Origin: Chloroflexota bacterium
GTDB taxonomy: Bacteria > Chloroflexota > Anaerolineae > Anaerolineales > UBA11579
Length of the DNA: 64,000 bases
Assembly (NCBI GenBank): GCA_009391835.1
Contig: QWJF01000002.1
Coordinates: 1-64,000, forward strand
Reading direction: 5' to 3'
Position numbers and translations under genes: made by a program. Position 1 is the first letter of the stretch, and every line of letters begins with the position of its first letter. Shown piece by piece: positions 38,067 to 46,345 of the stretch. A model generated the notes under the pieces. The model did not search any database, had not been told where the DNA came from, and saw nothing but the letters and a program-made list of their open reading frames with translations.

Positions 38067-38816
38067 TTATTCGTTTTGGCTCAGCGTAAAGCGGGCGATG
38101 ATAAGCACCAGCAGACCGTATAAGGGCAGGGCCCCGAGAGCGGCCAGATGATGGCCCAGCGCGTCGCCTCGGACCAGGGGACCCAGCAATTCGTTGGCGT
38201 AATAGAGCGGGGTGAGCAGGCTGAGACGCTGCACCCATGTTGGCAGGGCATCTATGGGCAACACAACGCCGGAGAGGAAGATGGAGGGAAGCAGCACCAG
38301 AGGGATAAAGGGGATTACCTGTCCCTCGGTTTGGGCGAAGTTGGATATCAGGATGCCCAAGGCCATACTGATCACCGCCAGAAGCCAAATGACCAAATAC
38401 ATGGATGCCAACGCACCGAAGGCATAGTCGAGCTCGAAGAGCCAGGTGATCTCGACCAGGACGATGAGGCTTTGCAGTGTGGCCAGCACGGTGTAAGCGA
38501 TTAAATAACCTAGGATAATCTCTGATTGCCGGTAGCCGTTGACCAGCATGCGGGAGAGCGTTTCGGACACGCGTTCGCGCACCAAAACGATGGCGGTCAG
38601 GATAAAGGTGATGAAATGGATCTCGAAGGCAGCAAAAGGCAGCACATAGGGCGTGGCGTTGAACAGTGGATTGCTGAGGCTATCAAAAAAGATGAACAAG
38701 ACATAGACGATGGCCATCGGCATCAGCAGTGAAAGCGCCAGAAAGCGATGATCGTGGCGCAACTGCTGGAGGACACGTTGGGCAATGGCGCCTGTTCGTT
38801 TAATTGAGGCGAGCAT
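38067..38816 (-). CDS. ABC-2 type permease
   Basis: Multiple TMs, downstream of ABC ATPase. Confidence 0.88.
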   Translation of the reverse strand: MLASIKRTGAIAQRVLQQLRHDHRFLALSLLMPMAIVYVLFIFFDSLSNPLFNATPYVLPFAAFEIHFITFILTAIVLVRERVSETLSRMLVNGYRQSEIILGYLIAYTVLATLQSLIVLVEITWLFELDYAFGALASMYLVIWLLAVISMALGILISNFAQTEGQVIPFIPLVLLPSIFLSGVVLPIDALPTWVQRLSLLTPLYYANELLGPLVRGDALGHHLAALGALPLYGLLVLIIARFTLSQNE

Positions 38817-39690
38817 CTTTTATCTCCTGAATGTCTTGGGATGGCTCTAGCATGTTGAGTACGATTTCTTCCAGGGAACTGGGCTCAATCTCCACGCGTT
38901 GCACCTCTTTATCCAGGCCCTGTGCGTGCAGCAAAGCGGCCAGTTCTTCCGGATAGTGCTCAAATTGAAATGCCTGTGGTTTGCCTTTGCGCCAAATGCG
39001 AACTGTTGCTCGACCTCGTAGGAGCAAATTATCGGGTCTGTCGTTTGCAATGATTTCTCCCTGGCTGATAATGGCCAAGTGGTTGCAATGTATGGCTTCG
39101 TCCATTTGATGTGTGCTCACCAGGATTGTGGTTCCCTGTTCGGCAAGCTGCTTGAAATGGCGCCAAAATGCGGATCGGAGTTTGAGGTCCACACCGGCTG
39201 TGGGTTCATCGAGGAGCAGCAGGCGGGGCTGGTGCACGAGAGCACAGGCCAGCGACACCCGCTGACGCATGCCCCCGGACAAATTGCCGACGGGATCGTC
39301 TGCTCGCTGACTCAGCTCAACAAAATCAAGCGCCTCTTCTACATGGCTATTCAATTGGCTGAGCCGGTGGGCACGTCCAAAGAAACGGAGGTTATCTGCG
39401 GCGGAGAGATCTTCGTAGAGTGCGGGCGATTGGGGCATATAGCCAATTTGCTGCCGAAGCTCGGCCAGGTGCTTGTTTGGATCCAAGCCGAAGATACGGA
39501 GATCGCCCTGGTCGGCTTTGCTGATGCCCACCAGAAGTTTTATGAATGTGCTTTTACCGGCGCCATTGGCCCCAATCAAGCCAAAAATTTGGCCCTTTGC
39601 AATGTCCAGGGTAAGTCCTTTGAGCGCCTGAATGTGCCCATAGCGTTTCTGTACGTCTCGCACTTCGATTGCCATGTCTTTAGTCATCAT
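38800..39690 (-). CDS. ABC transporter ATP-binding protein
   Basis: LIGANGAGKSTFIKLL, LSGGMRQRVSLACALVHQPRLLLLDEPTAGVD. Confidence 0.95.
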   Translation of the reverse strand: MMTKDMAIEVRDVQKRYGHIQALKGLTLDIAKGQIFGLIGANGAGKSTFIKLLVGISKADQGDLRIFGLDPNKHLAELRQQIGYMPQSPALYEDLSAADNLRFFGRAHRLSQLNSHVEEALDFVELSQRADDPVGNLSGGMRQRVSLACALVHQPRLLLLDEPTAGVDLKLRSAFWRHFKQLAEQGTTILVSTHQMDEAIHCNHLAIISQGEIIANDRPDNLLLRGRATVRIWRKGKPQAFQFEHYPEELAALLHAQGLDKEVQRVEIEPSSLEEIVLNMLEPSQDIQEIKDARLN

Positions 39691-40284
39691 TTATGCCTCC
39701 GCATCTGCCAGAATGCCGTGTAGAAAGATATCGACCGCGTCGTTGAACAGGGTTGAGGTATCGAAAGCTTCTCCGTGAACGAGCATTTGCAAAATCCATT
39801 GGGAGATGATCAGCCCGGCAAAAGCCAGGGCTCGGCTAGTTTCCTCCATCGGGCGCAAGCGGCCCTGGCTCTGCTCCAGACGCTGACCGAAGCCGGCGAA
39901 ATGCGGAAAAATATCCCTGAACAGCTCCGCAGTGTGGCGGGCCTCAAATTCCACCAACTCGATAAACAACAAGTTAATCAGGCCGGGCCTGGATTTAACG
40001 ACGGCCAACATCTTCTGGGCAATATCCTGCACCAGATCCTCGTTGTTGGCGCCCTGTGCTGAGGTCAACACCGGGACAAACTGGTGGTAGGGATGGTGGC
40101 GGCGAAGAACCTCAAGGAAGAGCTCTTCCTTGCCGGCCACATGGTTGTAAAGGCTGGCCGGAGACAATTGCGCTTCCCTCGCGATCTGGCGCATGCTGGT
40201 GCCGTGATAGCCATGCTTTACAAAAAGGTTGTAGCCGGCCGTGACCACGGCCTCAAGACTTTCTTCACCCTTTGTCATACGCAT
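39691..40284 (-). CDS. TetR/AcrR family regulator
   Basis: GYNLFVKHGYHGTSMRQIAREAQLSPASLYNHVAGKEELF. Confidence 0.93.
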   Translation of the reverse strand: MRMTKGEESLEAVVTAGYNLFVKHGYHGTSMRQIAREAQLSPASLYNHVAGKEELFLEVLRRHHPYHQFVPVLTSAQGANNEDLVQDIAQKMLAVVKSRPGLINLLFIELVEFEARHTAELFRDIFPHFAGFGQRLEQSQGRLRPMEETSRALAFAGLIISQWILQMLVHGEAFDTSTLFNDAVDIFLHGILADAEA

Positions 40285-40291
40285 CTCCTAT

Positions 40292-40309
40292 TAAACGAAC
40301 GTTCGTTTA
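40292..40309. promoter_or_regulatory. Putative TetR operator
   Basis: Perfect 18-bp palindrome TAAACGAACGTTCGTTTA immediately upstream of the tetR gene. Confidence 0.75.
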
Positions 40310-40341
40310 TCATAGCACAAAAAAATGGGATCCTTTGGACG

Positions 40342-40541
40342 TTACTCGCCATCCCCCAATTGAGAGAGTTGACGCATCAAGCCCACGACCATCATGCCAA
40401 GGCTGACACCCTCTCGAGCAGTGATGGTCGGGCGGCCTTCTTCTTCGGAACGTTTCAGGAGCGTTTGCCCAACGATGACGCCCACAATGGCGCCCAGAAT
40501 TCCGCTGACCAGCAGCGTGGTGGTGCGCGATTTGTCGGCGT
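40342..40541 (-). CDS. Small glycine-zipper-like membrane protein (not in ORF track)
   Basis: ..EDTINADKSRTTTLLVSGILGAIVGVIVGQTLLKRSEEEGRPTITAREGVSLGMMVVGLMRQLSQLGDGE*; start codon unclear (non-ATG). Confidence 0.4.
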
Positions 40542-40979
40542 TTATGGTGTCCTCCGGTTGAATTTCTTCACGGCATGGCGGGCGGCTCCGAACCAGCTAT
40601 CCAAGCGGATAAGCGGCTCGGTGGCATTGTTGGCAACCCGGTTCACCCTGGCGGTAATCTGGCCGATAATCCGTTGGAGCTGAAAGGCGCGCGGCGGAAT
40701 CCAAGCCATTAAAACACTTACGGCATAGATAGAAAGCCCAAGCGTCACCAGCACGATGAGGCCGACCAAGCCCACAAGCAGACCTATCAGTATTGTTGCG
40801 ATTTGGGCCATGCCGCCGATATTGCCGCTGCCCCCCGTTCCCAGCAAATAGGCGCCCCAGGCAATCCCGGCACTAATCAGCAGGAGCGGAAACCAAATCT
40901 GCCACCAGGATTCTGTGCGATGGCGCTTTTGGGAAACAAGGTTGCGGCTATGAGGTGATTCGGGCAGGGGGCTATCCAT
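40542..40979 (-). CDS. Membrane protein
   Basis: MDSPLPESPHSRN... two TMs. Confidence 0.6.
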   Translation of the reverse strand: MDSPLPESPHSRNLVSQKRHRTESWWQIWFPLLLISAGIAWGAYLLGTGGSGNIGGMAQIATILIGLLVGLVGLIVLVTLGLSIYAVSVLMAWIPPRAFQLQRIIGQITARVNRVANNATEPLIRLDSWFGAARHAVKKFNRRTP

Positions 40980-41029
40980 CGACGTTGATTTTAACACCTT
41001 CCGGCGTCCTATCGCGTGGGGCTCAAAAT

Positions 41030-41719
41030 TCAACGTCGCGAGGCGTAGGTATCGAGATAGTCGGGCGGGGGAGGCGAGCGATGGAGAAAGAAGGGGGTGG
41101 CCGCGAGCCCGACCAGGAAGCCTCCAATATGGGCCCACCAAGCGACGCCACCTCCAGCCGCACCGATTGAGGCAATGCCAGAAAAAAGCTGCGACACGAA
41201 CCAAAAGCCGATATAGATGATTGCCGGGACTTTGACCACGGAGAGGAAAAAGAAAATCGGCACAAAAGTGACTACACGGGCTGAGGGAAAGAGGAAGATA
41301 TAGGCGCCCAAGACGCCGGCAATGGCCCCGCTGGCTCCCAAAACCGGGATAGTGCTGCCTGAGAAAATCAGCGTTTGCAGGAGCGCGGCGGCGATACCGC
41401 TAAGCAGGTAAAAGATCAGGAAGGATAGCGAACCCATACGATCTTCAACGTTGTCGCCAAAGATGAACAAGATCCACATGTTGCTGAGAAAGTGGAACCA
41501 GCCGGCGTGCATAAACATGCTGGTGAACACGGTAGTTGCAAACCAGAGCGGGCTGGTTTGCAATGTGCCGGGCACTAAAGCAAATTGGTTGGTGAAGTGG
41601 AGCAACTGGTTGGGGCCCAGAGTTAGTTCATAAAAAAACACCAGGGCGTTTGTGCCGAGGATCAGCCAAGTCATTATGGGGAAATGTCGTGATCGAATTG
41701 TGTCTCGAAGTGGGATCAT
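41030..41719 (-). CDS. Rhomboid family intramembrane serine protease
   Basis: MHAGWFHFLSNMWILFIFGDNVEDRMG, GASGAIAGVLGAY. Confidence 0.92.
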   Translation of the reverse strand: MIPLRDTIRSRHFPIMTWLILGTNALVFFYELTLGPNQLLHFTNQFALVPGTLQTSPLWFATTVFTSMFMHAGWFHFLSNMWILFIFGDNVEDRMGSLSFLIFYLLSGIAAALLQTLIFSGSTIPVLGASGAIAGVLGAYIFLFPSARVVTFVPIFFFLSVVKVPAIIYIGFWFVSQLFSGIASIGAAGGGVAWWAHIGGFLVGLAATPFFLHRSPPPPDYLDTYASRR

Positions 41720-41771
41720 AGGGCCTCTTTAATTTTTGATGCGCCTGAGTATAGTTTATTGCGCCAGAATC

Positions 41772-41797
41772 AAAAACGGGCTGCAGAGCAGCCCGTT
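41772..41797 (-). terminator. Terminator for the minus-strand hsp20 gene
   Basis: Minus strand AACGGGCTGC TCT GCAGCCCGTTTTTG. Confidence 0.7.
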
Positions 41798-41830
41798 ATG
41801 ATCTTGTCCAGGATCACCTGGATGCCAGGA

Positions 41831-42226
41831 TTATTTGGCTTTGACTGTGATCTTGCGAGTCTTGGCTTCTTCGGCCTTGGGAACCCGCAGCGTCAGTACG
41901 CCATCGCGCACTTCGGCTTCGGCCTTTTCGGCATCAACTTTGGCACGCAAATGAATGGTGCGCTCGAAATGGCCGGATGGCTGTTCCTGAAGCACCAGGC
42001 GCATGCCTTCGTGCTCGCGGCCGACAATTTCGCCCTCGATCGTGATGCTGTTTTCCAGCACCTCAATCTCGATATCTTCGGCCTTGATGCCGGGCACCAG
42101 CGCACTCACAACATAGGCTTCGTCGTCTATACTGACGTTCAAAGGGATATAGACGCCCTCTAAGTGCCGGCGTTGATGGCCAGCCCAACGCTGCATGTGG
42201 CGGGGAGAGTAGTACATTGTTCTCAT
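41831..42226 (-). CDS. Hsp20/alpha-crystallin small heat shock protein
   Basis: VYIPLNVSIDDEAYVVSALVPGIKAEDIEIEVLENSITIEGE...DGVLTLRVPKAEEAKTRKITVK. Confidence 0.93.
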   Translation of the reverse strand: MRTMYYSPRHMQRWAGHQRRHLEGVYIPLNVSIDDEAYVVSALVPGIKAEDIEIEVLENSITIEGEIVGREHEGMRLVLQEQPSGHFERTIHLRAKVDAEKAEAEVRDGVLTLRVPKAEEAKTRKITVKAK

Positions 42227-42367
42227 GGAATCATCCTCCAAGTTTGGATAAATCGAATAGATAGAGCATAAAGGCTGTGTATTAGATTCTGGATGGCGAA
42301 GTATAGGAAATGTGTTAGCGGGCCGATGCTTGACGTTGCCCTCCGGCGAGAATATACTCACCCTGTT

Positions 42368-42444
42368 CGGGGTGTAGCGCAGCCTGGCAGCGCACCGCGT
42401 TTGGGACGCGGGGGTCGGCGGTTCAAATCCGCCCACCCCGACCA
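42368..42444 (+). tRNA. tRNA-Pro (TGG), CCA encoded
   Basis: CGGGGTG/CACCCCG acceptor, anticodon TGG, GGTTCAAATCC T arm, ACCA 3' end. Confidence 0.95.
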
Positions 42445-42449
42445 AGGAA

Positions 42450-42767
42450 ATGAACATGTTCAGGAAAAAAGCTGATGGCGTGGTGGAAGCCGCGCATTTT
42501 GATGAGGAAGGCCGATTGATGTGGGTGCGCGCATATGAACGGCGCGGGCCGACGTGGTCCGACGTAGTGCTTTTGGATCGCGCGGCGCTCGTTGAGCGGT
42601 TGAAGGCGGGAAAGAGGTTCTTTGCTGGCAAGCGCAAAGAATTTAATGCCAGTGATTTTGATCTGGGGGAGAGACTCTGGCTAAATGAATTGCGCCGGGG
42701 TGTAGCACTCTCGGTGGGCAAGCGACACGTGCGCACGGATCAGCTTGAGGCGTTGCCGATCGTTTAA
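42450..42767 (+). CDS. Hypothetical protein
   Basis: 105 aa ORF just after tRNA-Pro. Confidence 0.5.
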   Translation: MNMFRKKADGVVEAAHFDEEGRLMWVRAYERRGPTWSDVVLLDRAALVERLKAGKRFFAGKRKEFNASDFDLGERLWLNELRRGVALSVGKRHVRTDQLEALPIV

Positions 42768-42812
42768 GCGACAACACAAAATTTTTTAAGGTCAAAAAGG
42801 CTCAAATTGGTT

Positions 42813-42915
42813 TATACTTTTTGAAAGGAGCCCGCTCATTTTATGAGGGTAGCCGCTTTCAAAGCACCAAAATTCGATTTGTCCCCATGAGCACGCGCGC
42901 GATGCGCGTGTTTTT
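42813..42915 (+). promoter_or_regulatory. Promoter + structured leader + intrinsic terminator
   Basis: TATACT -10; GAAAG..CTCAT TTT ATGAG..CTTTC nested hairpin (42823-42860); CACGCGC GCGAT GCGCGTG TTTTT (42892-42915). Confidence 0.5.
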
Positions 42916-42950
42916 GTTTAACTTGCCACGACGTGAGAGGAGCGAATCAG

Positions 42951-43193
42951 ATGGACAATGGGATGATCCGCAAATATGAAAAAGCCAAGATGTATGCAGA
43001 GCAACCCGAACGGATGCAAGTGCAGAATCTAAAAGTGCAGTTCGACGGCCGCAATAACCCCCATATGGTTGAATTTAGCGAGGGGAAATGGCACTGTGAT
43101 TGTGATTTCTTTGTTGGCCGTGAACGCTGCAGCCATACAATGGCGCTTGAATTGGTGCTGGGTGAAATGCTACACCCGCTTGAGGTGGCCTAA
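42951..43193 (+). CDS. SWIM zinc-finger-like small protein
   Basis: GKWHCDCDFFVGRERCSHTMALELVL (CxCxnCxH). Confidence 0.75.
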   Translation: MDNGMIRKYEKAKMYAEQPERMQVQNLKVQFDGRNNPHMVEFSEGKWHCDCDFFVGRERCSHTMALELVLGEMLHPLEVA

Positions 43194-43217
43194 GCAAAGC
43201 TGCTCTACAAAGACTTG

Positions 43218-43244
43218 AAAGCCCCGCCATTTGGCGGGGCTTTT
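43218..43244 (+). terminator. Intrinsic terminator
   Basis: AAAGCCCCGCC ATTT GGCGGGGCTTTT. Confidence 0.85.
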
Positions 43245-43246
43245 AC

Positions 43247-43495
43247 TTACCTGGGAGTCCAGTTCATTTTCATGTACACATTTCCCTGCTTTAATTTAAC
43301 GATCATTAGGTCGAGGCGTTTTTGGCGGGTGGCCTGGCGCTTAGCGCGGGTGATCCAACCAATGTAGTCATTTTGCTGATAAGGCGGCCGGGATTTATAT
43401 TTCTCCCTGAGGCCATGCTTGTGCAGCGCTTCCTGAATGAAATCTGGCATGGGATGGCGTGGACGTTTGAGTGAGGACCAATCGTGATCAGTCAT
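43247..43495 (-). CDS. YdeI/OmpD-associated-like small protein
   Basis: PDFIQEALHKHGLREKYKSRPPYQQNDYIGWITRAKRQATRQKRLD. Confidence 0.65.
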   Translation of the reverse strand: MTDHDWSSLKRPRHPMPDFIQEALHKHGLREKYKSRPPYQQNDYIGWITRAKRQATRQKRLDLMIVKLKQGNVYMKMNWTPR

Positions 43496-44091
43496 TGCTT
43501 TTCCTTACTACCAAAGGGATCCATTAGATCGACGCGCTCGCCCGAAATGGAGACTTCGATGACGCGGGCGAGGCGACGCACCTGGGTTTTTTCCTGCTTG
43601 GCACTGGTAACCCAGTGAATTATGGTTTTGCGGTAGCCGGGGGGCTGGTCCTGGAAAAACTCCCAGGCGCCCTTGGCGACTCTGAAAGTTTTGGCTTGGG
43701 CGGCATTCAGCTTAGGAGCTTCATCCTGCTCAAAGGAATAGGCGCCGGATTTCTGGCCTTTGCGAGCCTGATAGACGGCGAGACCAGCGGGCTGCACGCG
43801 GCCGACCGCGATGAGGCGCTGCATGCTGGCAATGTTCTTCTTGCTCCAAAAACTGTCAGGGCGGCGGGGCGAAAAGCGAATGGTGTACGCCTCATCGTCG
43901 ATGCGCTTGCGAGCACCATCAATCCAGCCGTAGCAGAGGGCTTCATCCACGGATTGCTCCCAGGAGATGGAGGGTTTGTCGGTGGCGACTTTGTAGAAGC
44001 CGACAAGCAACTGCCTTTGGCTGGCGTGGTGCTCGGCAAGCCAGGCACGAAACTCTTCAGGAGTGGCGAAGAAGGCAGGAGTGGCAGTCAT
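43492..44091 (-). CDS. YdeI/OmpD-associated family protein
   Basis: ISWEQSVDEALCYGWIDGARKRIDDEAYTIRFSPRRPDSFWSKKN. Confidence 0.88.
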   Translation of the reverse strand: MTATPAFFATPEEFRAWLAEHHASQRQLLVGFYKVATDKPSISWEQSVDEALCYGWIDGARKRIDDEAYTIRFSPRRPDSFWSKKNIASMQRLIAVGRVQPAGLAVYQARKGQKSGAYSFEQDEAPKLNAAQAKTFRVAKGAWEFFQDQPPGYRKTIIHWVTSAKQEKTQVRRLARVIEVSISGERVDLMDPFGSKEKQ

Positions 44092-44633
44092 GCGCCCTGC
44101 AGCCGGGTATGGATTTTCAGCACCGTGTTCCATGTGCGGGTGGTGGCGGAGTGGCCGAATTGCTTTTCCAGATAATCCATGAGATCCAGCGTGCCGGTGT
44201 TGGGGCCAAGGGTGACGATGTTGAAGAGGTGCAGGTCATCAATCTTACGGACCTCGAATTCGGGGTCGCTGGATTCGTAGGGAAGGGCGATCTGCGCGTT
44301 TAATGGATCTTCAAGAAAGGTGACGTGGAGCTTGGTTTGCTTTGTGACCTTGAGGCTCTGAGGGGGGTCGGCGGCAACGAGGTCGGCTAGCTGCTCCGTG
44401 GTGCGGATGACAGCGGTGGAGGGGAAGCCGAAGCTGGTTTTGATGCCAGATTCGACGGCGGCTTTGATGAGAGCGGGGTCGGTTTGCTTGGCTTGGAAAA
44501 CGACATTGCCACTGGCCAGCAGAGTCTGCGGGTCGGTGAAGCCCCAGTCGGAGAAGGCGCTGCGCAGCGTATCCATCTTGAGGCGGTGGCCACCGAGGTT
44601 AATGCCGCGCAGCAGAGCGGCGTAGGCGGGCAT
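44088..44633 (-). CDS. DUF1697 family protein
   Basis: YAALLRGINLGGHRLKMDTLRSAFSDWGFTDPQTLLASGNVVFQ. Confidence 0.9.
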   Translation of the reverse strand: MPAYAALLRGINLGGHRLKMDTLRSAFSDWGFTDPQTLLASGNVVFQAKQTDPALIKAAVESGIKTSFGFPSTAVIRTTEQLADLVAADPPQSLKVTKQTKLHVTFLEDPLNAQIALPYESSDPEFEVRKIDDLHLFNIVTLGPNTGTLDLMDYLEKQFGHSATTRTWNTVLKIHTRLQGA

Positions 44634-44634
44634 G

Positions 44635-44988
44635 CTAGCCTTTCAACTCGATCCAGGCTTTGACGATAGCCTCCAATTCGGATTTGCGTGCATCAGCTTC
44701 GGCGAGGTCGGCGAATTTCATCGTGCGGGCCTGCTCGCCATCACCCTCCAAGTGGGGGAAATTGCCGGGGACCTGTGCTCCGTTGTGGAACATCAGGCTG
44801 GCGTGCTGTTTGGATTTCGGGAAGAAGCTGGCCAGATTGCCTTTGTACGTGAAGGTGGGCGCCTGCCATTTGATCGTTTCTTGCAGGCGGTCATCGGCGG
44901 CGAGTATGATTTCCCGGACACGCTGAACGACGGCTTTCATGGGGTTGTCATATTGTTCGAACCAGGAATCTACTTCGTTCGTGCTCAT
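44635..44988 (-). CDS. DUF1801 family protein
   Basis: VDSWFEQYDNPMKAVVQRVREIILAADDRLQETIKWQAPTFTYKGN. Confidence 0.85.
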   Translation of the reverse strand: MSTNEVDSWFEQYDNPMKAVVQRVREIILAADDRLQETIKWQAPTFTYKGNLASFFPKSKQHASLMFHNGAQVPGNFPHLEGDGEQARTMKFADLAEADARKSELEAIVKAWIELKG

Positions 44989-45590
44989 TACTCGTTCCTT
45001 GTTTGGGACAGCGCATCCCGATCATGGGCTTCAAAGCGTCGGTCGGGGATCACCCAAATGAGGGCCACCATAGCATAAATACCATAAGCGATCCCGACCG
45101 GCCCCAGCAATGAAACCGCGATTGCCAGCAAATAAAACCCAGTCGACATATATTCTTTTATCGCACTGCCGGTTAGTTGGTTAAGCTTTGAATCCGGTTT
45201 GTGCAGTGCTTTCAAACTGCGGGACATGATGAAATAGGCAAGGCCAGCCATAAATAGATTGGCTCCATAGAGGGCGCTTGGGAGGCGTTCTCCGGGATAT
45301 TCGCTGAGCCAGGCGGTGGTGAAAGGCACCAGAGAAAGCCAAAAAAGCAGATGGATATTGGTCCAGAGCACGCGCCCATTAACCACTTCAGCAACATGCA
45401 ACAAATGATGGTGGTTGTTCCAATAAATGCTCAGATAGACAAAGCTCAATACATAGGCCAGAAATATAGGCAGCAAATGGGCTAACCCATCCAGGCCAGC
45501 GCTCTCTGGGGGGCGCAATTCAAGCACCATAATGGTGATGACAATGGCGATGACGGCATCGCTGTAGGCTTCGAGTCGGGTGGTGGACAT
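44988..45590 (-). CDS. TMEM175-family (DUF1211) channel-like membrane protein
   Basis: TTRLEAYSDAVIAIVITIMVLELRPP; FVYLSIYWNNHHHLLH. Confidence 0.88.
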   Translation of the reverse strand: MSTTRLEAYSDAVIAIVITIMVLELRPPESAGLDGLAHLLPIFLAYVLSFVYLSIYWNNHHHLLHVAEVVNGRVLWTNIHLLFWLSLVPFTTAWLSEYPGERLPSALYGANLFMAGLAYFIMSRSLKALHKPDSKLNQLTGSAIKEYMSTGFYLLAIAVSLLGPVGIAYGIYAMVALIWVIPDRRFEAHDRDALSQTRNE

Positions 45591-45647
45591 GGCTATTTTT
45601 CGGAGACTTTCAGGACTTTGACCGCGTAGGCAAAATTTGATTTAGAA

Positions 45648-46070
45648 CTATGGTTTCCTCGTGTTTAGTATAACTGCTTCAATAATCAAGGCCTGTAGGG
45701 CAGCGCTATCCACGGTGTCGCCTTCGGAAATGTCGATGGCGCGGACTGTTTTGCTGTCCAAACGTGTGTTGAAGAGCCCTTTGGGATCTTTCATCTGCGC
45801 CCCTTTGGGAAAGGTCAATCTGACAGCGCGCTTTAGCGTATCAGCGATACACAGGTTCCCATTGTGAAACCAAACCGGGACACCGCTCGGTTTGGAGGGC
45901 TTTTTCCACTTTACTTCTTCGACTATGGCCGCATCACTGTCGAGAATTACCGCGCGCAGGTGCGCCAACAGTTCGCCGCGCCAATCTCCTGACTCCTGAA
46001 TGATCTGGTCTATTTGCTCAGAGGCGGATTTATCTTGCGGGGTTGGGATTTCGGTTTTGTCTGAGGCCAT
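45648..46070 (-). CDS. DUF1801 family protein (second copy)
   Basis: EVKWKKPSKPSGVPVWFHNGNLCIADTLKRAVRLTFPKGAQMKDPKGLFN. Confidence 0.8.
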   Translation of the reverse strand: MASDKTEIPTPQDKSASEQIDQIIQESGDWRGELLAHLRAVILDSDAAIVEEVKWKKPSKPSGVPVWFHNGNLCIADTLKRAVRLTFPKGAQMKDPKGLFNTRLDSKTVRAIDISEGDTVDSAALQALIIEAVILNTRKP

Positions 46071-46114
46071 GCGGTGCTCTTGTCCTAGGTGGGGCAAATT
46101 ATGGCAGGAAAAGG

Positions 46115-46202
46115 CGGAGAGGGAGGGATTCGAACCCTCGGTGGCCCATAAGACCACAACGGTTTTCGAGACCGCCCCATTCGTCCACTCTGGCACCTCT
46201 CC
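46115..46202 (-). tRNA. tRNA-Ser (CGA)
   Basis: RC GGAGAGGTGCCAGAGTGG...GGTCTCGAAAACC...long variable arm...GGTTCGAATCCCTCCCTCTCCG. Confidence 0.95.
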
Positions 46203-46220
46203 GGGGCGATTATAACGTCG

Positions 46221-46273
46221 ATTGTGCGCCGCTTTAGCGGCGCACAATCTTAGGGAGAATGCGCGCATTCTCC
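46221..46273 (-). repeat. Double-hairpin intergenic repeat, copy 3
   Basis: ATTGTGCGCCGCTTTAGCGGCGCACAAT + CTTAGG + GAGAATGCGCGCATTCTCC. Confidence 0.6.
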
Positions 46274-46345
46274 ACGGTTTCGAGCAGAATTAAAACTATT
46301 CATACCGCTGTGGCGAATTGGCTAATCTGGACAAAGACTTGTTGG

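Noticed and set aside
38035-38388. N-terminal extension of the PfkB ORF
   Set aside because: Overlaps the ABC permease in another frame; Arg/Pro/Ser-rich noise upstream of MPAPSAVLLG.
42227-42736. N-terminal extension of the hsp20 ORF and overlapping ORFs
   Set aside because: Runs through the tRNA-Pro gene; hsp20 starts at 42226 with MRTMYYSPRH.
46071-46268. N-terminal extension of the DUF1801 ORF
   Set aside because: Traverses tRNA-Ser; the true start is at 46070 (MASDKTEIP).
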